Shown here: positions 55,304 to 63,684 of the stretch, in pieces
Layout: each line of letters opens with the position of its first letter
How positions within the stretch are numbered: position 1 is the stretch's first letter
Assembly (NCBI RefSeq): GCF_000799465.1
Contig: NZ_JUGU01000001.1
Span: 744,001-808,000, forward strand
Length of the DNA stretch: 64,000 bases
Source: Psychroserpens sp. Hel_I_66
GTDB taxonomy: Bacteria > Bacteroidota > Bacteroidia > Flavobacteriales > Flavobacteriaceae
Reading direction: 5' to 3'
Made by a program: the position numbers and the translations under genes
Notes under the pieces: model-generated
What the model was told of the DNA's origin: nothing
The model's input: only the letters and a program-made list of their open reading frames with translations
Database searches by the model: none

Positions 55304-58300
55304 ATGTTTTCTACTATATTTTTACATGAAATAAAATATTGGGTCAAAAAACCAGCATTTTATGTCTATATGGCAATTTTCTTTGCTTTGTCTTTATTTC
55401 TATCTGCTACTACTGCAGGATTATTTGATAGCATTACAGCAACAACGGGATCTTCAAGAATTGTAAATTCTCCAAGTGGAGTAACAGGTCTCTTTAATGG
55501 GTTGTCTGTATTTATTTTCTTTTTGTTTCCTTCAATTATTGGTGTTTCGGTATATCGGGATTATAAAAGTGAAATGCACACTATTTTATATTCTTATCCA
55601 TTTACAAAAGGAAGCTATCTATTTGCCAAGTTTTTTAGTTCTATCTTGATAGTGACCTGCATTGTTTTGGTCATAGCTATTGGGATGTTTATAGGTTTTA
55701 GGTTACCAGGAACAAACTCTGAATTGATTGTAGCTTTTGACCTTAAATCTTATTTTAATGCCTATTGGTTATTTATCTTACCTAATATTCTACTTTTTGG
55801 TGCTATTGTATTTGCAGTGGTCACCTTCACTAGAAATATTGCAGCAGGATTTATAACTGTGATCTTATTATTGTTCGTGCAAGGTGTGACAGATAGTCTA
55901 TTATCTGATCCAGATAGTAGATATCTTGCAGGCTTGCTGGACCCATTTGGAGGAGCAGCTGCAAATTATTATACAAGATACTGGACAGTTTCAGAGCAAA
56001 ATGAACTCCATATTCCCATAAAAGAATTGATACTTTACAACCGTTTATTGTGGTTGGGAGTGGCGAGTGTTGTGTTTGGTTTGGTATATTATTTCTTTCA
56101 GTTTAGTCAAAATGCTATTAGTTTTTCTTTATTCCGAAGAGAAAAAGGAGAACGTTCTACAAAGCGCAATTTTGGTGGGATTACACGAATTAATCTTCCG
56201 AAGGTAAACTTTGATTATTCTTTTCTTCAGAATTTAAAAACCACATGGAAACTCTCTAACATCGATTTTAAATATATAGCGAAAAGCTGGCCTTTTATCT
56301 GTATTGTTCTAGTAGGTTTAATTATTGTTTTAATTGCACTCGCCGATGTTGGAAACCCTTATGCAACTTCAACGTATCCAAAAACTTGGCGAATGCTTAG
56401 AGGAGGAGGCGCTTTTGTGATTTCTATAAACATTTGTACGTTCTTGTATGCGGGAATGTTGGTTAATAGAAGTAAAACAAGTAGAATTAATGGATTGATT
56501 GATGTAACTCCTGTTCCAAACTGGACGTTGTTTCTTTCTAAATTTGTCGCCATCATAAAAATGCAGGTTTTATTACTTGCAGTAATCATGGTTGCGGGAA
56601 TCCTCTTTCAAATTTACAGTGGTTATTATGATTTTGAGATTGGATTATACATCAAGGAATTGTTTGGTCTCAAATTGATTAATTATGTGATCTGGGCATT
56701 CTTAGCTCTGGCGATTCAAACATTAATTAGAAATCCTTATTTGGGACTATTCGTTTTAATTGTAATTTCAATTGGGATTCCGTTATTGTCTTTGGCAGGT
56801 GTTGAGCAATCCATTTTTAAATATAACGAAGGTCCGGGTTTTAGATATAATGATATGAACGGATACGGTGATTCATTAGGTCGTTACTTATTGTACAAGA
56901 GCTACTGGGTTTTAGCAGGATTGCTATTGTTTGTAGTAACTGCTTTGTTTTGGGTTCGTGGATTGCCACACTCTTATAAAGAACGTTTGTCTATTGCTAA
57001 ATCTAGATTTACAAAACCTGTCGCTATTACAACAGTAGTGTTGTTTGCTGCATTTATTTCTTTGGGGTATAGTATTTTTAAAGAAACCAATATTGATAAT
57101 GTGCGCTATTCTTCAAAAGAAGTTGAAAAACTTCAGGTAGAGTGGGAGAAGACCTATAAAAAGTTTGAGAATTATGCTCAGCCAAGAATCGTTGCGGTAA
57201 AAAATGATGTTCAAATTTTTCCGAAGAAAAGAAATTTTGAAGCTTCTGGAGAGTATGTTTTGGTTAATAAAACCAATGAAACGATTGATAGCATCTTTTT
57301 AAGCCATAATGCTTACCCAAGTACATTTGAATTTGATCGCGCCAATTCGCTCGTAAAAGAAGATACCATTTATGATTTTGATATTTATGAGTTAAAAAAA
57401 CCGATGGTTCCCGGTGATACGATGAAACTTCATTTTAAAATTAAAAATGAGCCTAATACATTGATTAGTAATAATTCTCCAGTTGTCTTTAATGGTACAT
57501 TTATGAATAATATGGAATTATTCCCAAGTTTGGGATATTCTACTGGTCGAGAACTTACGGATGATAAAACCCGTAAAAAATATGATTTGCCACCAAATAA
57601 ATTGAGACCGCAACCAAGTGATTCTACAGCTTTAGGGAATACCTATATATCTAAAGATAGTGATTGGATTGATTTTGAAACTACGGTAAGCACGAGTGAA
57701 GATCAAATTGCCATTGCTCCTGGATATTTACAAAAAGAATGGGTAGAGGATGGTCGAAGGTATTTCCATTATAAAATGGATAGCAAAATCTTAAATTTTT
57801 ACGCATATAATTCCGCAGAGTACGAAGTGAAACGCGATAAGTGGAATGATGTCGATCTTGAGATTTACTATCACAAAGGACATGAATACAACTTAGAACG
57901 TATGATGCGAGGTATGAAAGCTTCTTTGGAATATAATACCGAGAATTTTAGTCCGTATCAACACAGGCAATTGCGTATTGTAGAATTCCCGAGTGGTGGG
58001 TTTGCGCAGTCCTTTCCAAACACAATCCCATTTGGGGGAGATACAGGTTTTATCGCAGATGTTGACGATAGTGAAGAAGGCGGTATTGATTACACTTATG
58101 CCATAACAGTTCACGAAGTTGCACACCAATGGTGGGCACATCAAGTCATTGGAGCAGACGTTTTGGGAGCGACGATGTTATCTGAAAGTTTATCAGAATA
58201 CGTGTCCTTAAAAGTGCTTGAAAAAGAACTTGGAAAACCTCAAATGCGTAAATTCTTAAAGAAATCCTTGGACGATTATTTAACACAAAGAACATTTGAG

Positions 58301-58954
58301 AGTAAGCGCGAAAACGCATTAATGTACAATGACGGTCAAGGGTATATTAGATATCAAAAAGGATCTCTGGTGTTCTATGCCATGAGCGATTATATAGGAG
58401 AAAAAACCTTAAATAATGCGCTCAAAACCTATGTGGAGAAAGTGAAATTTCAAGAGCCGCCATATACGTCCTCAATTGATATGGTAGATCATATTAGGGC
58501 AGTCACGCCAGATAGTTTACAGTATGTCATCAAGGATATGTTTGAAACCATCACACTTTACGATAATAGAATTGTTGATGTATCTTCTACGGAAATGGAT
58601 AATGGCAAGTACAAAGTAGACATAGAATTTAACGTTAGTAAATACAGAAACGACGAAAAAGGAAAACGGTATTTTTCTGAAGAAGGTCGCGATTCCATCA
58701 CCTTTTTACCCGAAGGAAAAGAGAAGCCATTACTCTCTGTAAAACTTGAAGATTATATAGATATTGGGATTTTTACTGAAGATGATATCGACGAAAAAAA
58801 GAAAGAACGCATCTTATATTTAAAGAAACATAAAATCACACAAATCAATAATAAGATTTCAATAATTGTTGATGAGAAACCAACCGAAGTTGGAGTAGAT
58901 CCTTTTAATATTTTGATAGATACTCGAAGTGATGATAATAGGCAGAAGCTTTGA
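55304..58954 (+). CDS. ABC permease fused to M1-family aminopeptidase
   Basis: A 1216-residue fusion. Residues 1-600 contain two sets of about six membrane helices (first about 18-275, second about 330-595). Residues about 610-1216 are an M1 gluzincin-type domain with HEVAHQWWAH (His937, Glu938, His941) and a downstream ligand candidate Glu961 in LSESLSEY. The domain should face the periplasm. The architecture is known in Bacteroidota, but substrate and purpose are not. The paired ATPase is upstream, and a strong terminator follows. Confidence 0.93.
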   Translation: MFSTIFLHEIKYWVKKPAFYVYMAIFFALSLFLSATTAGLFDSITATTGSSRIVNSPSGVTGLFNGLSVFIFFLFPSIIGVSVYRDYKSEMHTILYSYPFTKGSYLFAKFFSSILIVTCIVLVIAIGMFIGFRLPGTNSELIVAFDLKSYFNAYWLFILPNILLFGAIVFAVVTFTRNIAAGFITVILLLFVQGVTDSLLSDPDSRYLAGLLDPFGGAAANYYTRYWTVSEQNELHIPIKELILYNRLLWLGVASVVFGLVYYFFQFSQNAISFSLFRREKGERSTKRNFGGITRINLPKVNFDYSFLQNLKTTWKLSNIDFKYIAKSWPFICIVLVGLIIVLIALADVGNPYATSTYPKTWRMLRGGGAFVISINICTFLYAGMLVNRSKTSRINGLIDVTPVPNWTLFLSKFVAIIKMQVLLLAVIMVAGILFQIYSGYYDFEIGLYIKELFGLKLINYVIWAFLALAIQTLIRNPYLGLFVLIVISIGIPLLSLAGVEQSIFKYNEGPGFRYNDMNGYGDSLGRYLLYKSYWVLAGLLLFVVTALFWVRGLPHSYKERLSIAKSRFTKPVAITTVVLFAAFISLGYSIFKETNIDNVRYSSKEVEKLQVEWEKTYKKFENYAQPRIVAVKNDVQIFPKKRNFEASGEYVLVNKTNETIDSIFLSHNAYPSTFEFDRANSLVKEDTIYDFDIYELKKPMVPGDTMKLHFKIKNEPNTLISNNSPVVFNGTFMNNMELFPSLGYSTGRELTDDKTRKKYDLPPNKLRPQPSDSTALGNTYISKDSDWIDFETTVSTSEDQIAIAPGYLQKEWVEDGRRYFHYKMDSKILNFYAYNSAEYEVKRDKWNDVDLEIYYHKGHEYNLERMMRGMKASLEYNTENFSPYQHRQLRIVEFPSGGFAQSFPNTIPFGGDTGFIADVDDSEEGGIDYTYAITVHEVAHQWWAHQVIGADVLGATMLSESLSEYVSLKVLEKELGKPQMRKFLKKSLDDYLTQRTFESKRENALMYNDGQGYIRYQKGSLVFYAMSDYIGEKTLNNALKTYVEKVKFQEPPYTSSIDMVDHIRAVTPDSLQYVIKDMFETITLYDNRIVDVSSTEMDNGKYKVDIEFNVSKYRNDEKGKRYFSEEGRDSITFLPEGKEKPLLSVKLEDYIDIGIFTEDDIDEKKKERILYLKKHKITQINNKISIIVDEKPTEVGVDPFNILIDTRSDDNRQKL

Positions 58955-58971
58955 TGATTAAAATTCAAATT

Positions 58972-59007
58972 AAAGACCTGTTGAATTAAAACCAACAGGT
59001 CTTTTTT
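58972..59007 (+). terminator. Rho-independent terminator after the permease-peptidase gene
   Basis: AAAGACCTGTTG and CAACAGGTCTTT form a 12-bp perfect stem around a 9-base loop, followed by a T-run. It closes the ABC operon. Confidence 0.92.
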
Positions 59008-59082
59008 ATGCCCATTTCCGAAGAAAAAACCAACAAATCACAATATTAATATGATTTTAAGGGTTTACAATCTGTAAATAAT

Positions 59083-59090
59083 TAATTTTG
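59083..59090 (+). promoter_or_regulatory. Candidate -7 element upstream of the DUF4294 gene
   Basis: TAATTTTG matches TAnnTTTG and lies 37 bases before ATG 59128. The region about 20 bases upstream has only a poor -33 match (TTTAC). Confidence 0.5.
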
Positions 59091-59127
59091 CATCGTATTT
59101 GGAATAGTTTTGGATAATTACCTACCT

Positions 59128-59817
59128 ATGAATCGACTGTTTTACATTTTACTCTGTTTTCCACTGATGCTCACAGCACAAATAGAACCTGTGGTGCAGG
59201 ACTCTACCGTTGTAGAATATATTCTGGTAGATGGCGATTCCATTCCAAAAACAGCCATAGATCTCAATGAAGTTTTACTCTTGCACAAACTCAAATTCGC
59301 AAGTAAAGAAGATCGTATCACCTACTTGATTTTAAAACGAAAAACACTTAAGGTCTACCCATACGCTAAATTGGCTGCAGATCGTTTGACTACTTTGTCT
59401 GAGCGTTTAGAAAAGCTAGAGAGTAAACGTGCAAAGAAAAAATACGCCAAAAAAATACAGAAATATATTGAAGATGAGTTTTCTGCGGAATTAAAGAAAC
59501 TCACCAGAACCGAAGGACAGATTCTTGTAAAGTTGATCCATCGCCAAACCGGAAACACAACCTTTGATCTCATCAAAGAGTTACGAAGCGGTTGGCGAGC
59601 ATTTTGGTTCAATACCACTGCTAGCCTATTTGATATTTCGTTGAAAGAAGAATTCAATCCAATGGAAGTGAAAGAGGATTTTTTGATCGAGGATATTTTG
59701 GAAAGAGCATTTCAAAACAGGCAATTAGAACGTCAAAAGCCAGCAATTGATTTTGATTTTTATGACCTAACCGATAAATGGCTTAACAATAAAGCTACTG
59801 CAGAAAACAAAAATTAA
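59128..59817 (+). CDS. DUF4294 protein, exported
   Basis: A 229-residue protein. ATG 59128 starts a clean signal peptide (NRLFYILLCFPLMLTAQ); the upstream TTG 59110 would add six residues. The DUF4294 core is seen in ILKRKTLKVYPYAKLAADRL, RTEGQILVKLIHRQTGNTTF and RAFWFNTTASLFDI. The middle is very basic and helical (KLESKRAKKKYAKKIQKY). The function is unknown; the family is nearly confined to Bacteroidota. Its stop overlaps the next start by one base. Confidence 0.88.
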   Translation: MNRLFYILLCFPLMLTAQIEPVVQDSTVVEYILVDGDSIPKTAIDLNEVLLLHKLKFASKEDRITYLILKRKTLKVYPYAKLAADRLTTLSERLEKLESKRAKKKYAKKIQKYIEDEFSAELKKLTRTEGQILVKLIHRQTGNTTFDLIKELRSGWRAFWFNTTASLFDISLKEEFNPMEVKEDFLIEDILERAFQNRQLERQKPAIDFDFYDLTDKWLNNKATAENKN

Positions 59818-60443
59818 TGCGTATCCAAACTCCTTTTGAAGAACGGTTAAACGCATGGAGTCACGGTATAGGAGCTGCACTAGGCATTTTGGGATTAATA
59901 CTATTGGTCTTTACCTTAAAATCTCAAACGCCATATGCACTTTTTAGTGTGATCGTTTATGGCTTGTCAATCATTATTTTGTTTCTCGCCTCAACATTTT
60001 ACCATGCGGTTAAAGGAGAAAAGCGTAAACACTATTTTAGAATTGTAGATCATATTAGCATCTATTTACTAATTGCAGGAACTTACACACCCGTTTTGTT
60101 AATTACCTTACCAGATAGTCTCGGTTGGACGCTCTTTTGGGTTGTTTGGGGAATTGCTGCTTTTGGCGTGGTTTTGAAATTATTTTTTACAGGACGTTTT
60201 GAGACGTTTTCGACGTTGTTGTATTTGGTAATGGGTTGGCTCATCGTTTTTGATTTTTCTACTTTAGCTGAGCGTATGCCATCCAACGGACTTTTTTTGT
60301 TATTCGCAGGAGGTGCTTTTTACACAATAGGCATTCTCTTTTATGCCATTGATAAAATTCCATACAATCATGTGATTTGGCACATATTTGTCTTGGGTGG
60401 TGCGATTTGTCACTTTTTTATGGTGTACGGTTATGTGATCTAA
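59817..60443 (+). CDS. Hemolysin III family (PAQR-like) membrane protein
   Basis: A 208-residue seven-helix membrane protein of the YqfA/hemolysin III group. Conserved metal-site motifs are LASTFYHAVKG, RIVDHISIYLLIAGTYTP and HIFVLGGAICHF. These proteins are related to adiponectin receptors; in bacteria a role in membrane lipid control or ceramidase-like hydrolysis has been suggested. It is coupled to the DUF4294 gene by a TAATG overlap. Confidence 0.92.
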   Translation: MRIQTPFEERLNAWSHGIGAALGILGLILLVFTLKSQTPYALFSVIVYGLSIIILFLASTFYHAVKGEKRKHYFRIVDHISIYLLIAGTYTPVLLITLPDSLGWTLFWVVWGIAAFGVVLKLFFTGRFETFSTLLYLVMGWLIVFDFSTLAERMPSNGLFLLFAGGAFYTIGILFYAIDKIPYNHVIWHIFVLGGAICHFFMVYGYVI

Positions 60444-60447
60444 CGTC

Positions 60448-60957
60448 TTATTTAATTCTAATTGATTGCGTAGTAAATGATAACCCTTGCTTGCCCATTG
60501 TAGAATTCATGACACCTTCAAAAAAAGGTTCAGGACAATTATTTGGTATGCTCCATTCAAAAATGAAATTAGAACCTGTACCACCTTCAACGTCAACTTC
60601 ATCTATTATAATTTCGGTGGTTTCTAAAGGTGCTAAATAAATAGGCTTATCAAAATATGTTTTTAAAAGTGTACCATGTGTGTCGTAGTAAGCAGCTTTA
60701 GTTAAGTAGATGGTATCTGTGTCGCTAACATTTCTTAAACTGGCCATTGCAGTTAAGTTATGAGTTCTATGTTGTGAAATGCTATAAATTTGAGAATAAA
60801 TAGACAAATAAGATTTACCAGAATTTAAAGAATCACTCAAAGCTATTTTTACCTGTCGTTTATTCCAGTTTTCTTCGTGGATATCTTCGGTTTCGGTTGC
60901 TGTTTCACAACTTAGAAATATCATGCTAATAAGTAAAAAAAAGGCTGCTGATTTCAA
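60448..60957 (-). CDS. DUF3124 lipoprotein
   Basis: A 169-residue lipoprotein (signal ending FLSCE) of the DUF3124 family. Conserved segments are YLSIYSQIYSISQHRTHNLT, ASLRNVSDTDTIYLTKAAYY, GSNFIFEWSIP and EGVMNSTMGKQGLSFTTQS. The function is unknown. It converges on the hemolysin III gene with only four bases between stops and no visible terminator. Confidence 0.85.
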   Translation of the reverse strand: MKSAAFFLLISMIFLSCETATETEDIHEENWNKRQVKIALSDSLNSGKSYLSIYSQIYSISQHRTHNLTAMASLRNVSDTDTIYLTKAAYYDTHGTLLKTYFDKPIYLAPLETTEIIIDEVDVEGGTGSNFIFEWSIPNNCPEPFFEGVMNSTMGKQGLSFTTQSIRIK

Positions 60958-61037
60958 TGTATTAAGGCTTTAAATTAATCTAATGACTAAGATATTGTTA
61001 TTTCTTATAAGTAGCACTAAAATGAAAAGATAACTTT

Positions 61038-61409
61038 TTATACATGTTGGTCTATCAATATAGCATTACCATCTGGATCAAGAACAACAAAGCTTGCTGG
61101 ACCAGAGGTTGCTTCATCTGCTTCGGTTTGTAATGTGATATCTTTAGATTTTAAATGTTTTTGAATTGCTCTTACATCATCAAACGCATCCAATGCATTT
61201 GCATTTTCATCCCAACCAGGATTAAAGGTTAGAATATTATTTTCAAACATGCCTTGAAATAAGCCAATCAAAGAATTTCCGTTTTTCATGATGAGATAAT
61301 TATTTTCTAATTGTCCAGCAAAAACCTTAAAACCTAAAGTTTCGTAAAATGCTTTGGAGGCTTTGATATCTTTAACTGCTAAACTAATGGAGAATGCGCC
61401 TAGTTTCAT
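61038..61409 (-). CDS. VOC-family (glyoxalase-like) protein
   Basis: A 123-residue protein with the paired beta-alpha-beta-beta-beta modules of the vicinal oxygen chelate fold: FSISLAVKDIKASKAFYETL at the start and PASFVVLDPDGNAILIDQHV at the end. It may be a dioxygenase, lyase or binding protein; no substrate is evident. The gene stands alone. Confidence 0.87.
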   Translation of the reverse strand: MKLGAFSISLAVKDIKASKAFYETLGFKVFAGQLENNYLIMKNGNSLIGLFQGMFENNILTFNPGWDENANALDAFDDVRAIQKHLKSKDITLQTEADEATSGPASFVVLDPDGNAILIDQHV

Positions 61410-61446
61410 AAGTGTATTTTTAAAATTAACTGTTTAAAGATATAAA

Positions 61447-61875
61447 TTAATCTTCTAAAATATCTCGATATTCCTCAAAGAACAATTCAAATTGATGCAT
61501 TGTTTCGTTAAAAAATACCATTACTTCTCGCCATGTATTCTTATTGTGAATGGACACTTTTTGCTCAAGAGGCACGAAGATTCTTGAGATTTCCTTACCA
61601 TTTTCTAGAAAGTATTCTTCTTTAAAAATGACTTCGGAAATATAATCACTCACCAAAATCGATTTTAAAGACTGTAATTTCTCCCAATACTTGATTCGGT
61701 TTTCTAGATCATCCTCAAGATCTAAAGCGACAAGTGCAGTTTTATTGTCAAAATGAAATTTAAACGAAAAGCCTTTGATTTTTGTATCATAAAGAATCCA
61801 TTTTCTAGGAAAGGACTTCCCGAAACTTGTCCAAAATTCCTGTCTTAATTGGCGACTTTCTTCTTTTGAGAACAT
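61447..61875 (-). CDS. DUF4268 protein
   Basis: A 142-residue DUF4268 protein. Family segments are EFWTSFGKSFPRKWILYDT, IKGFSFKFHFDNKTALVALD and FKEEYFLENGKEISRIFVPL. The domain is also found fused to restriction-type nucleases, but here it stands alone with no nuclease motif. Function unknown. It is 37 bases upstream of the VOC gene on the same strand. Confidence 0.82.
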   Translation of the reverse strand: MFSKEESRQLRQEFWTSFGKSFPRKWILYDTKIKGFSFKFHFDNKTALVALDLEDDLENRIKYWEKLQSLKSILVSDYISEVIFKEEYFLENGKEISRIFVPLEQKVSIHNKNTWREVMVFFNETMHQFELFFEEYRDILED

Positions 61876-61896
61876 TTGTATTTATTAATTGATTTT

Positions 61897-62172
61897 TTAT
61901 CTTGGCCAAAAGATATAAAGAAAATAAATTATTAGAAATAGTTCAACTAGGTTCAATATCCTTTTATTTTTTATGATTACGAAAAACAAATAGTCAATAA
62001 AAATTCCAATTATTCCAATTATCACAAAAACAATCATTACAATAAATTTTAGACCATATGGATCTTGTGAGATTGTTTTATGAAAAACAAAAATTATTGG
62101 AAATATTGTTATTAGTAATATGGAAAAAACTAATAAACATGTTACGCGATTTTTGTTTATGAGTTTATTCAT
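61897..62172 (-). CDS. Small hypothetical membrane protein
   Basis: A 91-residue protein made of three hydrophobic segments (about 10-31, 41-65, 75-90). No family recognised. Codon use is more AT-rich than in neighbours. It lies 11 bases after the ZIP transporter gene on the same strand and may share its transcript. Confidence 0.6.
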   Translation of the reverse strand: MNKLINKNRVTCLLVFSILLITIFPIIFVFHKTISQDPYGLKFIVMIVFVIIGIIGIFIDYLFFVIIKNKRILNLVELFLIIYFLYIFWPR

Positions 62173-62183
62173 ATAATTATTAA

Positions 62184-62858
62184 CTATATTATATAAGCAA
62201 TCCCAACACCCAAAACAATAGCGACCAATTTTGAAAGATTGAATTTGTGTCCTTCTCCAGTTTCAAAAAGTATGGTTGTAGAAATATGAAAAAAGATCCC
62301 AATCACAATGGCATTGATGATGGTGAGGTAATGAGTTGATATTTCCGAAGCATTAGAAATGAAGGTCCCTAAAGGTGTCATTAATGTAAATACAATTAGA
62401 AAACTTCCTATTTGGAGTTTGTTAAAATTAGATTGCAGTAAAAATGCGGTTATTAGCGCTGCAATTGGGATTTTATGGATGAGTACTCCGTAAACCATGT
62501 CGTTATGATCGTGAATTGGAAAACCTTCTAAAAAACTATGCACACATAAACTTATAAATAACAACCATGGGAAATTGGTCTCCTCTTTGTGAATATGGAC
62601 GTGCCCATGTTCTGCACCTTTAGAAAAGAACTCTAAAATGATTTGAAGTAAAATTCCGCACATAATAAAGAGTCCGGTTTTTTTAGCTTCTAAGTGGTGG
62701 TACACTTCTGGTAATAAGTCAAACAAGGTGAGTGCCAATAAAAATGCACCACTAAATGAGAGTAGTAACTTAGTGTAATTTGATTTTTTTTGTTTGGTTA
62801 TAAACGCAAAAAAAATACCAATACCTACAGCTAATATGGGGAGTAAATACGATTGCAT
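62184..62858 (-). CDS. ZIP-family metal transporter
   Basis: A 224-residue membrane protein with about eight helices. Metal-binding helix motifs are HSFLEGFPIHD (helix 4) and HKIPIAALITAFLL (helix 5), and the loop between helices 3 and 4 is His-rich (HGHVHIHKEE). It probably takes up zinc or another divalent metal. Its start overlaps the methyltransferase stop by one base, so the two are coupled. Confidence 0.92.
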   Translation of the reverse strand: MQSYLLPILAVGIGIFFAFITKQKKSNYTKLLLSFSGAFLLALTLFDLLPEVYHHLEAKKTGLFIMCGILLQIILEFFSKGAEHGHVHIHKEETNFPWLLFISLCVHSFLEGFPIHDHNDMVYGVLIHKIPIAALITAFLLQSNFNKLQIGSFLIVFTLMTPLGTFISNASEISTHYLTIINAIVIGIFFHISTTILFETGEGHKFNLSKLVAIVLGVGIAYII

Positions 62859-63595
62859 TATTTAAATATCATGACTAAACGCTCTGATGTCTTGGCATCA
62901 AAACGATTTAATTTATAATCTCCAAAAACGTCTAATAAATATACGCCAGCTTTTTCAAAAAGTGTTTCAAAATCTTTTAGTGTAAATGCTTTAACTCGTT
63001 CTTGAAACTTATAATCTTCACCTTCCGTAGAAAAAGAAATATCTTTAACAATGTAACCGTCTTGAATACTTCGTTTTTGATAAAAATCAATTCCTTGTAC
63101 GGTTTTTACATCTTCGGAAACCAGATGATCAATAATATATTGGCTGTTTAAAAAATCAATAACACCAAAACCTGTCTCATTTAGATCTTCTTGAATTGCT
63201 TTTATGGTATTAAGGTTATCTTCCTCTTTCTCAAAATAACCGAAACTCGTAAACAGATTGAATACTGCGTCAAATTGTTTTTTATAAGGTTTGCACATAT
63301 CGTGAACATCAAAATGAAGGGTCTCATTTTCGAATTGTTTGGCGTATGCAATGCTGTTTTCAGATAGATCCACTCCAGTGACATTGTATCCTAAACTGTT
63401 GAGATATAAGGAATGTCTGCCTTTTCCGCAGGCCAAATCCAAAATCTCACCGTGTTCTGGAAGGTTTAGGTAATTGGTTAGGTTATCCATAAAAAGCTGA
63501 GCTTCATTATGGTTTCTGTCTTTGTATAAAATATGGTAAAATGGTGTGTCAAACCAAGATGCATACCAATGTTGTGTTTGTTTTGCCATAAACAT
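62858..63595 (-). CDS. Class I SAM-dependent methyltransferase
   Basis: A 245-residue methyltransferase. Motif I is EILDLACGKGRHSLYL, followed by VTGVDLSENSIAYAKQ and FDAVFNLFTSFGYF. The N-terminus (HWYASWFDTPFYHILYKDR) is characteristic of a Bacteroidota subgroup with unknown substrate. A second Met at residue 3 (63589) is an equally good start. It is first of a minus-strand group with the ZIP gene. Confidence 0.9.
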   Translation of the reverse strand: MFMAKQTQHWYASWFDTPFYHILYKDRNHNEAQLFMDNLTNYLNLPEHGEILDLACGKGRHSLYLNSLGYNVTGVDLSENSIAYAKQFENETLHFDVHDMCKPYKKQFDAVFNLFTSFGYFEKEEDNLNTIKAIQEDLNETGFGVIDFLNSQYIIDHLVSEDVKTVQGIDFYQKRSIQDGYIVKDISFSTEGEDYKFQERVKAFTLKDFETLFEKAGVYLLDVFGDYKLNRFDAKTSERLVMIFK

Positions 63596-63649
63596 TTCCC
63601 AAAGCTTTGGGAATCTCTTTAATTCATCTTCTAAACCACAAAAATACTT

Positions 63650-63657
63650 TATTTTTG
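63650..63657 (+). promoter_or_regulatory. Candidate -7 element for the THUMP methyltransferase gene
   Basis: TATTTTTG matches TAnnTTTG and lies 27 bases before ATG 63685. No convincing -33 element is seen. Confidence 0.5.
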
Positions 63658-63684
63658 CAATCTATACACGATTAGTCGAAGCGC

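Larger units (their letters stand above)
206..63120. repeat. Dispersed over-represented 9-mer YTTCCGAAG
   Basis: The core TTCCGAAG (CTTCGGAA on the other strand) was counted by eye about 52 times. The base before it is T in about 33 cases, C in 12, A in 6 and G in 1. Examples are 206-213, 2408-2416, 7316-7324, 7406-7414, 10012-10020 and 63112-63120. Four lie between genes (7800-7808, 16056-16064, 54307-54315, 59015-59023). Orientation is roughly balanced. For about 35% GC one to two copies would be expected in the window. The start and end given are the outermost copies, not a continuous element. Confidence 0.85.
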
